Source: SXIZ01 sp040079795
GTDB taxonomy: Bacteria; Pseudomonadota; Gammaproteobacteria; Methylococcales; Methylomonadaceae
Assembly: GCA_040079795.1 (NCBI GenBank)
Contig: JBEBJQ010000002.1
Coordinates: 76,301 to 140,300 of the forward strand
Direction of reading: 5' to 3'
DNA: 64,000 nucleotides
Shown: one piece after another, positions 53,961 to 63,865 of the stretch
Position numbering within the stretch: position 1 is the first letter of the stretch
Layout: the number at the start of each line of letters is the position of its first letter
Translations under genes and position numbers: made by a program
Notes under the pieces: model-generated
Databases searched by the model: none
Seen by the model: the letters and a program-made list of their open reading frames with translations, nothing else
What the model was told of the DNA's origin: nothing

Positions 53961-55607
53961 ATGAACACAACATCAGTAGATACCATTGGGCAATACCTCC
54001 TCAATCGTCTCTATGCAGCAGGGGTTAAACATGTATTTGGGGTACCGGGTGATTATGTACTTGGCTTCTATGACCTGATGGTCAAAAGCCAAATCCAACA
54101 CATTGGCACAACACGGGAAGATACCGCAGCGTTTGCTGCAGATGGCTATGCCCGTTGCCAAGGCTTAGGGGCGCTAGCCGTCACTTACGGCGTAGGCGCG
54201 CTTAATACCATCAACGCCATTGCCGGTGCTTACGCCGAATCTTCGCCAGTCATTATAATCAGCGGTGCGCCGGGCGTTTTAGAGCAGCAAGAAGACCCTT
54301 TAATTCACCACCGCTTCGGCCCTTTTACCTTTCAACGGGAGATTTTTGAACGGGTCACCTGCGCTACTGAAGTACTGAATGATCCTGTGATTGCTTTTCG
54401 GCAGATTGACCGAGCCATTGCCGCTGCAAAGCAGAATTGTAAGCCAGTGTATATTGAAATTCCGCGCGATCTGGTACTAATTGAAGGCTTCCAAATGCCT
54501 GCAATAGCCGAAACCACTTTTGTCAGTGATGAGAGCTCTTTAGCGGAAGCTGTGGCCGAGACCTTGACACTATTGGAAGAATCCCTATCTCCTATGCTTA
54601 TAGCAGGGGTAGAACTGCACCGGCGTGGACTTCAAGACACCTTGATTCAACTGGTCGAACAAGCTAAATTGCCAGTTGTCGCAACTTTAACCGGTAAATC
54701 CGTATTTGCCGAACGGCATCCGGCATATCTGGGCGTTTATGAAGGCGCTATGAGTTCAGAGCCAGTGCGCTACGGGGTGGAACAATCCGATTTATTGCTC
54801 ATGCTAGGCGTGACCTTAAACGACATAGACACCGGGATTTTTACGGCGCGCCTTGATCCACACAAAATGATCCGCGTCGCACAGAACGAAGTGGTCATTA
54901 GCGCGCATCGCTATACCCGGATCGCGATAGCCGATTTTTTATCGGCATTGCTGCGCGCTGCTAAACCCTGCAAAGAGACTATCCCTACCTTACCAACATC
55001 CCCTGGTATTAATCGGTTTCCAGAACCGAATACACCAATGACCATTACACGCCTAATGGAACGGCTTAACCAAGCGCTTACCCCGAACATGATTGTGGTC
55101 TGTGATGTGGGCGATTGCCTGTTTGCCGCGCTTGAATTGCGCGTGCATGAACAGAGTGAATTTTTCGCATCCAGTTTTTACGCCAGCATGGGCTTTGCAG
55201 TGCCTGCTGCCCTCGGCTGCGCCTTTGCCCGTCCTGACCATAGGACGCTTATTCTGGTTGGGGATGGCGCTTTTCAAATGACTGGTACGGAACTTTCAAC
55301 GCATGCGCGGTTTGGGTTAGCCCCGATTGTGATCGTTTTTAATAATCGCGGTTACAGCACTGAACGGAATATTTTAGAAGGCCCGTTCAATGACATTAGC
55401 CGTTGGAATTTTGACCGCCTAGGTGAACTCTTTGGGCCGCTGAAAGGCTATGATGCACCAACAGAAAACGCCTTTGAAACCGCACTTCAAGCTGCATTAA
55501 GCAATACAACATCGCCTAGCATTATTAATGTGCATCTTGCAGTTACTGATACCTCGTCAGCCATGAAGCGCCTCGCCGAGCATTTAAAGTCAAGGGTCGC
55601 AGGTTAA
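53961..55607 (+). CDS. Pyruvate/indolepyruvate decarboxylase-type 2-keto acid decarboxylase
   Basis: 548 residues, a thiamine-diphosphate enzyme. Visible are the family start IGQYLLNRLYAAGVKHVFGV, the catalytic glutamate in TREDTAAFAADGYARCQG (about 50), the adjacent histidine pair in LIHHRFGPF (about 112) that marks pyruvate and indolepyruvate decarboxylases, and the magnesium/ThDP motif VGDGAFQMTGTELS with NNRGYSTE. It would release CO2 and an aldehyde such as acetaldehyde. I chose the ATG at 53961 with GGGAG 9 nt upstream over a TTG at 53928. The gene is divergent from the SpoIIE gene. The exact substrate cannot be read from sequence. Confidence 0.88.
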   Translation: MNTTSVDTIGQYLLNRLYAAGVKHVFGVPGDYVLGFYDLMVKSQIQHIGTTREDTAAFAADGYARCQGLGALAVTYGVGALNTINAIAGAYAESSPVIIISGAPGVLEQQEDPLIHHRFGPFTFQREIFERVTCATEVLNDPVIAFRQIDRAIAAAKQNCKPVYIEIPRDLVLIEGFQMPAIAETTFVSDESSLAEAVAETLTLLEESLSPMLIAGVELHRRGLQDTLIQLVEQAKLPVVATLTGKSVFAERHPAYLGVYEGAMSSEPVRYGVEQSDLLLMLGVTLNDIDTGIFTARLDPHKMIRVAQNEVVISAHRYTRIAIADFLSALLRAAKPCKETIPTLPTSPGINRFPEPNTPMTITRLMERLNQALTPNMIVVCDVGDCLFAALELRVHEQSEFFASSFYASMGFAVPAALGCAFARPDHRTLILVGDGAFQMTGTELSTHARFGLAPIVIVFNNRGYSTERNILEGPFNDISRWNFDRLGELFGPLKGYDAPTENAFETALQAALSNTTSPSIINVHLAVTDTSSAMKRLAEHLKSRVAG

Positions 55608-55667
55608 ACAATTTGCTCAGCTACCACTCTGCCATCACGCAAGTTATTGTATTTCAGATCGCAAACG

Positions 55668-55935
55668 CTGAAAAACATGGAAACGGAGCGCTAGCGAAGT
55701 GATGTTTTTTAGTCCCCGGTAGGCGAAGGGAAATGCGCCAATCCGACGTGCGCGATAGCGCGCGAGGGAGGCAAGCATTTTATCCCGAAGAGCCGTAGAG
55801 TCATTGTGGTAGCCTTGACGTAGTAGGTAGCGAAGCGTAGTACGTAGTCGAGGCGGACGCAGGACGGAGCGGGGCTAGATCGATTCGCCGCGTGGCGAAT
55901 CGATTTTTGTGACAGGGAGTCCAAAAATCTTCCAT
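55668..55935. repeat. GC-rich structured non-coding island
   Basis: Between the decarboxylase and the ATPase fusion lies a GC-rich stretch very unlike the surrounding DNA. It is dense in short palindromes (GCGCTAGCG, GCGCGATAGCGCGC) and repeated GTAGTA/GCGAAG words and ends with the perfect hairpin at 55879-55904. No credible ORF exists in it. It resembles a dispersed structured repeat or mobile-element relic. I could not find a second copy in this window. Confidence 0.45.
55879..55908 (+). terminator. Rho-independent terminator at the edge of the island
   Basis: ATCGATTCGCC-gcgt-GGCGAATCGAT is a perfect 11-bp stem with a 4-nt loop followed by TTTT on the plus strand. It lies about 270 nt after the decarboxylase stop and would end that transcript; the distance suggests it may belong to the inserted island instead. 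Confidence 0.65.
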
Positions 55936-55960
55936 GAGGCGCGCTGTGGCGCGCAGATCA

Positions 55961-58900
55961 TTAATCTTTAATTGATTTACCCTGAATTTTTAACCCCAAT
56001 AATAACTTGCGTAACTCTTCAAGTACAACAATAGATACCGCAATACCGCTGCTAATTAACCAATCCAATGGTGTCAAAGCGATCGTGTGAAACAGGGCTT
56101 TGGCAGGTGGCCAGTGAATAACCAGCACTTGTAAGCCTATTACGCCTAAAATCGCTAGCCACAAAAATCTATTGGAAAAAAAATGGTCATTAAAAATACT
56201 GCCTTGCTCCGAGCGGGCATTAAAAACATTAAATAACTGAAACAGTACAAAGCTATTAAACGCTAGGGTGGTCGCATAACTAACAGAACCCGTTTGTAAA
56301 CCGTAATATAAAACCATCAAAGTGCCAACCGCCATAGTCAACCCATAAGCAAACAGATTACCGAAACGTCGTAAAGATAAAATACGCGCTTCTGGATCAC
56401 GCGGCGCCTCAGTCATACTGCCTATGCGACAGGGATCGACACCCAGCGACATAGCTGGTGGGCCATCCATGATGATATTGATCCATAACAGTTGCACTGC
56501 CGTAAACGGCACAGGCATTCCCAGTAACGGTGCACCCGCCACGGTTAAAATAGCACCGATATTGGTGGATAATTGGAAGCGGATGAATTTAATCATATTT
56601 TCATAAATGCACCGGCCTTCCTTTATCGCGTTAACAATGGTCGCAAAATTATCGTCTGTCAAAATCATAGTTGCCGCTTCCTTAGCAACATCAGTACCAG
56701 TAACGCCCATCGCAATGCCTATATCGGCACTCTTTAACGCAGGTGCATCATTAACCCCATCACCAGTCATGGCGACAATATGCCCAGCAGTTTTTAAGGC
56801 TTTTACAATGCGCACTTTCTGTTCAGGCGCTGTCCGCGCAAAAACTGCAACACTATTGATGCGTGCTGCCAAGGCCGCTTCATCCAAGCTCTCCAACGTG
56901 GTACCATCCATCACCTCCCCGACCAATCCTAATTCCTTTGCAATCGCAGCGGCAGTGACTTGTTGATCACCAGTGACCATCTTGACAGCAATTCCAGCCT
57001 TTTGGCAAAGCAAAATAGCCGAACGAACCTCCGCTCTGGGAGGATCCATCAAACCCACCAAGGCTACAAATGTTAGCTTCTGGATGTATTGGAACAAATC
57101 ATGCTGATCTAATAAACTCTCTGCATTTTCATGAGGCTCTTCTACCGACCCGGATGGCGCAATAGTCCTCCCTATCTTAACAGTAGCCATTGCAACACCC
57201 AACACCCGCTGCCCAGTGCTTGCCATCCCTTCATTTTGTTGCAAAATATTTTCTGGTTCGAGAGCAATTGCATGACCATTCTCATCCAACTCAGACTGGC
57301 ACAATTTAAGTAAGACTTCCGGTGCACCTTTAACAAACACTTTGATCTCGTCCTGATGACGATGAAAAGTCGCCATAAATTTATGCTCGGCATCAAACGG
57401 AATTTCTGCAACACGCGGCATTTCTTGCATAGCCTGTTGTTGATCGATACCACCTTTACAGGCCAGCACCAGTAAAGCGCTTTCCATTGGATCCCCCCGC
57501 ACTTGCTGCGCCTGCATCTGGCTGTTGTTACACAATGCCAATGGTAACAACAGCTCCGTTAATGCCACTGGAGCAGTACTGGTATTAACCGGCAAAATAT
57601 CACCGGTTACAGCATAGCCTTCACCACTAACATTAAAGCTTTGGCCTTTATAGAAAAGCGCCCGCACAGTCATTTGATTGACCGTTAAAGTGCCGGTCTT
57701 GTCCGTACAGATCACCGTGGTACAACCCAAAGTCTCAACGGCAGCCAGACGCTTAACAATGGCATGCTGACGCGCCATGCGGTGCATCCCCAGTGCCAAC
57801 GTTACAGTAACGACCGCAGGCAATCCTTCCGGAATAGCGGCTACTGCGAGTGCAATCGCTGTAAACGCGGTTTGAATTAATGGCTCACCACGCCAAATGG
57901 CTCCCATAAACAAGACAATGACAACACCTAACGCAATCAAAGCCAAGCGTTTACCGAGACTATCCAGTTGTATTTGCAAGGGCGTAGCGCCATCTTCTGC
58001 TAGTGCCAAGAGGCTCGCTAGCCGCCCTATTTCAGTTTCCATGCCTGTCGCTGTTACAAGCATTTCTGCGCGACCACGGGTAACTGCATTGTTTAGATAT
58101 AGCATATTGCTACGTTCAGCTATTGGCACTTCCTTTTTCAACACGATTTGATTTCGTTTGGCTATGGGGGTGGATTCACCGGTTAAGGAAGATTCATCAA
58201 CCTCCAGATTAATGGCCGTGAGAATGCGCCCATCCGCCGGTATTTTGTTACCGGCTTCTAAAATAACAATATCACCGGGTACCAGTTGGTCGGCAGGTAC
58301 CATTAGCGTATTACCGTCACGCCGCACGGTAGCCTTTAACGCGAGCATTTTTTTTAGCGCCGCCAGCGATTTTTCAGCCTGAAATTCCTGATAAAAGCCC
58401 AATAAGGCATTAATGACGACTACGATTAAAATGACAATGCCATCTTTTAAGTCACCGATAACAGCCGCTAAAATGGCCGCGACAATCAATACCAATATCA
58501 AAATGCTTTTGAACTGGGCTAACAACAAATGCCAAGCCGGGCGTGACGGCTTTTCTGCAAGCTGGTTCGCGCCATAGCGTTTAAGTCCTGCTACAGCTGC
58601 CATTTGAGTTAATCCATCAGTAAGCGAGGAAGCCAGATTATCAAGCACCTGCCCAACAGACAAAGTATGCCAGTCAGGTTGTGTTGCTAAACCTATAGCG
58701 TCATCCGTTGCCTCCTTTTGCCTCTGCTGCTTTATCCATGCCTGCCACACAGACAACAATACCGACAAAATGACCGGGCCTAAAAACAGACCCACTGCCC
58801 CAAAAGCACTCAGCCCGCCCAGAACACCGAATAACACCACCAGAAAAGGTATCCGGCTCGCACCACTAATGACAATAGGGCGTATCACATTATCCACGGT

Positions 58901-59770
58901 GCTAATTGCCAAAAAACCCCAAAGCAATAAACCTATTCCGGGCCAAGTCTGGCCAGTCAGCAGGAGTGTCGCACTGATGGGCAGCCATACCAGTGTTGCA
59001 CCCATCGGAATCAAGGCTAACAGCGCGGTGATTGCAGCCGATAATACCGGTGCTTTTACTCCCGCCGCCGCATAACCCACACCTGCTAACATTCCCTGTC
59101 CCAACGCTGCCAGTACCAAACCATAAACCACGGCGCGGGTAGTGTCTCCGGCAGCTTGCAGATACAGCTCCTGGTATTCACCCAGAAAATGAATTAAACC
59201 CAACCGCAATTGCCTGATAGCCTCCTCGCCATCCCGAAAACAAAAAAACAGGGTAACTAAAATTACCCCGAGTTTCATCACGTTATGACCGATGCTGCCG
59301 AGAAACTGGGCAAACTGACCCAACCATTGTTTTGCCCAACTAACAAATTGTGTGGCTAACCCGGCCTGATCACTGTTTAGCCGTTCGATCCAAGATTGCG
59401 CATAATCACCTAACCAGGGAATACGGCTCAATCCATCAGGCAATCGAAAAGGCCCGTCTGCCGCACTATCCACCAATGTTTGATAAGCGATTTTAATCTC
59501 ACCCTGTAACAGGGTAGCTAACCAAAAAACCGTTGCTGCAATCACTGCCGCAATAATCGCGGTCATCAATCCCGCACTAAGCGAAGTTTTATTATTAAAC
59601 CGGACCCTGAGTTTTCGATAAAGCGGCCACATGACATACGCAATGATGAAGGCCCATATCAGGGTGAGTAAAAACTCACGCAAGACCAAAAAACTTAATA
59701 GTAGAAGCACCGCCAGCAAAATGACGGGGATAAGTAATCGTATGGGTGTTTTAACTGATAAATTATTCAT
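55961..59770 (-). CDS. Fusion of AI-2E/PerM-type membrane domain with P2A-type cation ATPase
   Basis: One continuous 1269-residue frame. Residues 1-345 form an AI-2E transporter (PerM/YdiK) domain with about seven membrane segments (ATVFWLATLLQGEIKIAY, LALIPMGATLVWLPISATLL, VGLFLGPVILSVLLS). From about 365 to the end is a full P-type ATPase: the N-terminal WHTLSVGQVLDNLASS, TGES near 530, PEGLPA in M4 near 645, the phosphorylated aspartate in CTDKTGTLTVNQM near 689, GDGVNDAPALKSAD near 1002 and LLWINIIMDGPPAMSLGV in M6 near 1093. The M4/M6 pattern is that of PMR1/SPCA-type Ca/Mn pumps. No stop or restart occurs at the joint. The cargo of the N-terminal domain is unknown. Confidence 0.9.
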   Translation of the reverse strand: MNNLSVKTPIRLLIPVILLAVLLLLSFLVLREFLLTLIWAFIIAYVMWPLYRKLRVRFNNKTSLSAGLMTAIIAAVIAATVFWLATLLQGEIKIAYQTLVDSAADGPFRLPDGLSRIPWLGDYAQSWIERLNSDQAGLATQFVSWAKQWLGQFAQFLGSIGHNVMKLGVILVTLFFCFRDGEEAIRQLRLGLIHFLGEYQELYLQAAGDTTRAVVYGLVLAALGQGMLAGVGYAAAGVKAPVLSAAITALLALIPMGATLVWLPISATLLLTGQTWPGIGLLLWGFLAISTVDNVIRPIVISGASRIPFLVVLFGVLGGLSAFGAVGLFLGPVILSVLLSVWQAWIKQQRQKEATDDAIGLATQPDWHTLSVGQVLDNLASSLTDGLTQMAAVAGLKRYGANQLAEKPSRPAWHLLLAQFKSILILVLIVAAILAAVIGDLKDGIVILIVVVINALLGFYQEFQAEKSLAALKKMLALKATVRRDGNTLMVPADQLVPGDIVILEAGNKIPADGRILTAINLEVDESSLTGESTPIAKRNQIVLKKEVPIAERSNMLYLNNAVTRGRAEMLVTATGMETEIGRLASLLALAEDGATPLQIQLDSLGKRLALIALGVVIVLFMGAIWRGEPLIQTAFTAIALAVAAIPEGLPAVVTVTLALGMHRMARQHAIVKRLAAVETLGCTTVICTDKTGTLTVNQMTVRALFYKGQSFNVSGEGYAVTGDILPVNTSTAPVALTELLLPLALCNNSQMQAQQVRGDPMESALLVLACKGGIDQQQAMQEMPRVAEIPFDAEHKFMATFHRHQDEIKVFVKGAPEVLLKLCQSELDENGHAIALEPENILQQNEGMASTGQRVLGVAMATVKIGRTIAPSGSVEEPHENAESLLDQHDLFQYIQKLTFVALVGLMDPPRAEVRSAILLCQKAGIAVKMVTGDQQVTAAAIAKELGLVGEVMDGTTLESLDEAALAARINSVAVFARTAPEQKVRIVKALKTAGHIVAMTGDGVNDAPALKSADIGIAMGVTGTDVAKEAATMILTDDNFATIVNAIKEGRCIYENMIKFIRFQLSTNIGAILTVAGAPLLGMPVPFTAVQLLWINIIMDGPPAMSLGVDPCRIGSMTEAPRDPEARILSLRRFGNLFAYGLTMAVGTLMVLYYGLQTGSVSYATTLAFNSFVLFQLFNVFNARSEQGSIFNDHFFSNRFLWLAILGVIGLQVLVIHWPPAKALFHTIALTPLDWLISSGIAVSIVVLEELRKLLLGLKIQGKSIKD

Positions 59771-60184
59771 TCAAATAGTGTACACGATGAAATGACAGAA
59801 ATAACCAACAACCTAACAGCCAACCTGAAACTTCGGTTAAAACTAAAGTAGGTAACTATTTCATAAATAAAGACTTCAGGGTATTTAACAAACCCGTTTC
59901 ACCGCATAGTTTCTGAACCGAAAAACCCAGCGGGAAAGCCGTAGCAATACCAATATTAAAACCCTAAAGCATATAAAGTACTATAAACTAAGCACGAAAG
60001 ATAAGCTTACTGAATTGACAGGTACAATGCATCTTGCTTTTTTCTGCTTACCTTAACTAAGCTAATCCGATAGGGTTTCATTTCAGTTAGTTTATTAGCT
60101 ATTTCTTAATTTTTATATATTTACCAAGCAATTATCAGCTTAACCCAAGCTGTAAAGTACCCCTTCGATAGGTAGGATCCCACT
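59771..60184. other. Divergent intergenic region
   Basis: 414 bp between the ATPase-fusion gene (minus) and tpm (plus). It should carry both promoters. It is AT-rich, and I see no ORF, strong hairpin or clear operator in it. Confidence 0.5.
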
Positions 60185-60844
60185 ATGCAACAAGAGTTTT
60201 GGCATGAACGCTGGCAACAAAACCAGATCGGTTTTCATAACGAAGCAATCAACCCGTATCTGCAACAATATTGGCCAGCCTTGCAACTTAACCCCGGTAG
60301 CCGAGTGTTCGTACCCTTATCAGGTAAAAGTAAGGATATGCTCTGGTTGATGGCACAAGGCTTCAACATTATCGCTGTTGAACTTAGTCCACTTGCAGTT
60401 AAAGCATTTTTCACCGAAAACGCTTTATCGCCATCTACCAAACCACAGGGTAAATTCAATCTAAGTGAAACCGATGGTTTACAGTTTTTTTGTGGGGATT
60501 TCTTTGACCTTTCAATAAATGATCTAGCCGGTGTGGTTGCCGTTTACGACCGCGCCTCGCTGGTTGCATTGCCAGCGGAAATGCGTAACACCTATGTAAG
60601 CCATCTGCAAAAGCTACTCCCAGTCGGAACGACCCTACTACTGGTTGCTTTTGATTATCCGCAACACGAAATGTCAGGCCCACCGTTTAGTGTGCAACAG
60701 CTGGAAGTACAGTTATTATTCGGCGATTGGTGTAAAGTCGAATTGTTACAGTCGCAAGATATTCTCGATCAGGAACCCAAATTCAGAGAAAAAGGCGTAA
60801 GCCGAATGCAGGAGCATGTCTATTTGATAACAGTTCAAGATTAG
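60185..60844 (+). CDS. tpm: Thiopurine S-methyltransferase family protein
   Basis: 219 residues, the usual bacterial TPMT length. The family N-terminus FWHERWQQNQIGFHN and the SAM-binding VFVPLSGKSKDMLWLMAQG and VELSPLAVKAFF motifs are clear, with YDRASLVALPAEMR in the middle. Bacterial members methylate thiols and also selenium or tellurium compounds, using S-adenosylmethionine in the cytoplasm. It stands alone, about 95 bp before recJ on the same strand. The GGTAGGATCC just before the ATG provides a weak ribosome site. Confidence 0.93.
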   Translation: MQQEFWHERWQQNQIGFHNEAINPYLQQYWPALQLNPGSRVFVPLSGKSKDMLWLMAQGFNIIAVELSPLAVKAFFTENALSPSTKPQGKFNLSETDGLQFFCGDFFDLSINDLAGVVAVYDRASLVALPAEMRNTYVSHLQKLLPVGTTLLLVAFDYPQHEMSGPPFSVQQLEVQLLFGDWCKVELLQSQDILDQEPKFREKGVSRMQEHVYLITVQD

Positions 60845-60939
60845 TAAAGCTAGCAGCTTTTCTCTACTGTTTTTTTAGAGGATGCGCTATAAAGTTAAGA
60901 TTATTTTTAATAAAAATCAGTATGTATTATTAAAGGCAT

Positions 60940-62685
60940 ATGTATTCCCAAGGTATCAAAAAAAACATTCTCCCTCGCCCCACACCTAGAGTTGCAGATC
61001 ATTTAGGTGAGATGGATCCGGTTCTTAAGCGTATTTTTTTTAGCAGGGGCGTTCGTAGCCTAGCAGAATTAGATCGAAGCCTGAGTGTGTTACCTTCTCC
61101 CTGGCTGTTATCAGGGATGGAACAAATGGTCTCAGAGTTGCTGCTGATATTAGACAAACAGCTGCGCGTTACCATAGTGGCCGATTTTGATGCGGATGGT
61201 GCTACAAGTTGTGTGGTAGCGTTAAAAGGTCTGCGGTTATTAGGCTTAAAGCAAGTCAATTTTATTGTTCCCAATCGCTTTGAATATGGCTACGGCTTAA
61301 CCCCTGAGATTGTTGAATTAGCAAAATCACAACAACCGGATGCCATAATTACGGTCGACAATGGCATATCAAGTATTGACGGCGTTCTGGCGGCAAAATC
61401 GGCAAAGATAAAAGTATTAATCACCGACCATCATTTACCGGGATCTAAACTCCCGGCAGCCGATGCCATCGTTAATCCCAATTTACCGGGCGATACTTTC
61501 CCTAGCCGTAATCTTGCCGGAGTCGGGGTAATGTTTTATGTCTTAATGGCGCTTAGAAGCCGCTTACGGGAAAACAACTGGTTCGCAATACAAGGTATGC
61601 CTGAGCCAAATCTCGCACAGCTATTGGATTATGTCGCACTAGGTACTGTTGCTGATGTGGTGGCATTAGACCAACTCAACCGGGTATTAGTCCATCAAGG
61701 GTTATTAAGAATACGCTCTGGTCGCAGCAGTCCTGGCTTACGCGAGCTTATTCAGATTTCAGGCCGATCGATGGCAACGCTTTCAGCCTCAGATTTGGGT
61801 TTTTCTCTTGGCCCCAGGCTTAATGCGGCAGGACGTATGGATGACATGTCTTTAGGGATTCAATGTTTATTAACCGACGACGCTGAATTAGCCAAACATA
61901 TCGCGTTGCAACTCGACGAGTTAAATAAAGACCGCCGTGACGTCGAGGGGCAGATGAAAATAGAAGCCATGAGCTTACTCAATGACATGAAAGCCTTTGA
62001 TGAAGCACACTTGCCGGCAGGCGTCTGTTTATACGACCAGGAATGGCATCAAGGCGTCATTGGTATTTTGGCCTCACGCATCAAAGACCGTTTACATCGT
62101 CCGGTGATTGCCTTTGCACCGGCAGGCAAAGATGAAATCAAAGGATCCGCACGTTCAATTCCTGGTGTGCATATTCGTGATGTATTAAGTGACCTTGCAG
62201 CAGCACATCCGAAATTACTCAGTAAGTTTGGCGGTCATGCCATGGCAGCAGGTTTGAGTCTAAAGATGCACGATTACCCTGCCTTTACCTTGGCGTTTGA
62301 TGGGATAGTCAGAGGACATCTAAAATCTGTTGATTTAGAGCAAAAAATCTTTTCCGATGGCGAACTGGATGAGCAGCATGTCTGTATTGAATTTGCAGAA
62401 AACCTAGCTCACGCAGGAACCTGGGGACAGGCTTTTCCCGAGCCAATTTTTAATGGGGAATTTGATGTTGTTCAAGCCAGAATCCTTGGGGGACAACATT
62501 TAAAAGTGGTATTACGCAAACAAGGCAGTGATTTACTGATTGATGCCATTGCTTTTTATATTGAACAAGCGGAGCAATGGCTAGGAATACGCAAACTTAA
62601 AGCTGCCTATAAGCTGGATATTAATGAATATCGGGGACAAAGGAGCGTGCAGCTTATTCTACAGTATGTTGAAAAGATGTCGTAG
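60940..62685 (+). CDS. recJ: Single-stranded-DNA-specific exonuclease RecJ
   Basis: 581 residues, the normal RecJ length. DHH-family motifs are all visible: VADFDADGATSCVVALKG (about 81-98), ITVDNGISSIDG (about 136), ITDHHLPGSKLPAADAIVNP (DHH motif about 157) and the DHHA1 motif KFGGHAMAAGLSL (about 427). It degrades single strands 5' to 3' in recombination, mismatch and base-excision repair. AAAGG precedes the ATG. It converges on the OmpA-type gene, with a terminator between them. Confidence 0.97.
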   Translation: MYSQGIKKNILPRPTPRVADHLGEMDPVLKRIFFSRGVRSLAELDRSLSVLPSPWLLSGMEQMVSELLLILDKQLRVTIVADFDADGATSCVVALKGLRLLGLKQVNFIVPNRFEYGYGLTPEIVELAKSQQPDAIITVDNGISSIDGVLAAKSAKIKVLITDHHLPGSKLPAADAIVNPNLPGDTFPSRNLAGVGVMFYVLMALRSRLRENNWFAIQGMPEPNLAQLLDYVALGTVADVVALDQLNRVLVHQGLLRIRSGRSSPGLRELIQISGRSMATLSASDLGFSLGPRLNAAGRMDDMSLGIQCLLTDDAELAKHIALQLDELNKDRRDVEGQMKIEAMSLLNDMKAFDEAHLPAGVCLYDQEWHQGVIGILASRIKDRLHRPVIAFAPAGKDEIKGSARSIPGVHIRDVLSDLAAAHPKLLSKFGGHAMAAGLSLKMHDYPAFTLAFDGIVRGHLKSVDLEQKIFSDGELDEQHVCIEFAENLAHAGTWGQAFPEPIFNGEFDVVQARILGGQHLKVVLRKQGSDLLIDAIAFYIEQAEQWLGIRKLKAAYKLDINEYRGQRSVQLILQYVEKMS

Positions 62686-62742
62686 ATAGACAAGCTACCT
62701 GCCCAGATTGTAACGATATTACTGTATTATCGAAAATAAACG

Positions 62743-62774
62743 CAAAAAAAAGCCCGCTTCAAAAGAAGCAGGCT
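62743..62774 (-). terminator. Rho-independent terminator of the OmpA-type gene
   Basis: On the minus strand AGCCTGCTTC-tttt-GAAGCGGGCT forms a 10-bp stem with one mismatch and is followed by eight T. It lies about 40 nt after the stop of the OmpA/OprF-type gene. The same hairpin read on the plus strand follows recJ but lacks a T-run there. Confidence 0.8.
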
Positions 62775-62812
62775 ATATATTGTCAGCTGTTATGACAGTA
62801 TTCTGTTAAAGC

Positions 62813-63865
62813 TTAATTTCCGATCCAAACCAATTCAACACGACGGTTTTGTGATCTTCCGGCAGCGGTTTTGTTACTGGCAATCGGTTGTCTTTCACCA
62901 TAACCTTTCGCATACATTTTATTCGTAACGCCTTTCATTTTAAGGTAACTAGCAACTGATTGCGAACGTCTTTTTGACAACTTCATGTTATAAGCGTCGC
63001 TAGCTTCGCTGCTGGTATGGCCTTGTACTTCAATATCATTTTTTTGTGGGAAGTTGATCAGGTCAGCAGCCACTTTATCCAAAATAATTTTTGAAGGAAT
63101 AGTTAATTCAGCCGAGTTAACTCTGAATTGAACACCTTTCAATTCCAATCTGATTGGGCAACCTTGCGCATCAACTTGAGTTCCCGAAATCGTACCTGCG
63201 CATTGGTCGTTACAATCGTTAACACCGTCAGCATCAGCATCAAGTGTTGCACAATCAGCAACTGGAGCTGCTGGTTCTGGTGCAGCTTCAGGCTCTGCTT
63301 TTGCAACAGCAGTTGGCTTTTCACCAAAAGGAATTTCAAAGCCGACGTTAACTACCATGTCATGAAATTCATCAGTGCCATCAGGCTGAAGTTTTGCATT
63401 TAGGTTATTGGAGTAACGATAGCGTACATCACTACGCAACAACAAGTTGTCATGTAATTCAAACGTGAAACCAAGACCCGCTTCACCAATAACGCTTGCA
63501 CCGCAGTTAGCAGAAACACAACTGTTCATGCCACCAGCACCAACAACTGCATAAGGGGAAAATGCATCGCGGGCGAAATAATATTGCAGGTCAGCGGTAC
63601 CACCAGTCAGGCTTTGCAAGCCATGATCACTACCGAACTCTTGATGAAAACCACGAATTTCAACATTGAAATGTTCATCCAGGATTTTACCAATGCCCAT
63701 TCCGCCACCCCAACCATCGCTTGCGTCACGATCACCGCCAGTTCTAACAAATGAACCAAAAGGCGCTACGTACCAACGGTCATCAAGAAATTCATCAGCT
63801 TGGGCAGTTTGCATGATACCCACGCTGGTTAACGTCGCCAGAGCAAATAAGTGTTTCTTAATCAT
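62813..63865 (-). CDS. OmpA/OprF-type outer-membrane protein
   Basis: About 350 residues. The signal peptide (MIKKHLFALATLTSVGIMQT, cut after AQA) precedes an eight-stranded OmpA-like barrel (about 24-190), then an alanine/proline linker, a thrombospondin type-3 calcium-binding segment (DADADGVNDCNDQCAGT) and a C-terminal OmpA peptidoglycan-binding domain with DIEVQGHTSSEASDAYNMKL and SQNRRVELVW. The ATG at 63865 has AAGGA about 8 nt upstream; the open frame back to 63907 starts with TTG and is rejected. It anchors the outer membrane to the cell wall and may form a pore. Confidence 0.93.
   Translation of the reverse strand: MIKKHLFALATLTSVGIMQTAQADEFLDDRWYVAPFGSFVRTGGDRDASDGWGGGMGIGKILDEHFNVEIRGFHQEFGSDHGLQSLTGGTADLQYYFARDAFSPYAVVGAGGMNSCVSANCGASVIGEAGLGFTFELHDNLLLRSDVRYRYSNNLNAKLQPDGTDEFHDMVVNVGFEIPFGEKPTAVAKAEPEAAPEPAAPVADCATLDADADGVNDCNDQCAGTISGTQVDAQGCPIRLELKGVQFRVNSAELTIPSKIILDKVAADLINFPQKNDIEVQGHTSSEASDAYNMKLSKRRSQSVASYLKMKGVTNKMYAKGYGERQPIASNKTAAGRSQNRRVELVWIGN

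Noticed and set aside
55709..55924. 71-codon minus-strand frame inside the GC-rich island
   Set aside because: Its product is compositionally odd with no domain and no ribosome site; palindromic DNA explains the open frame.
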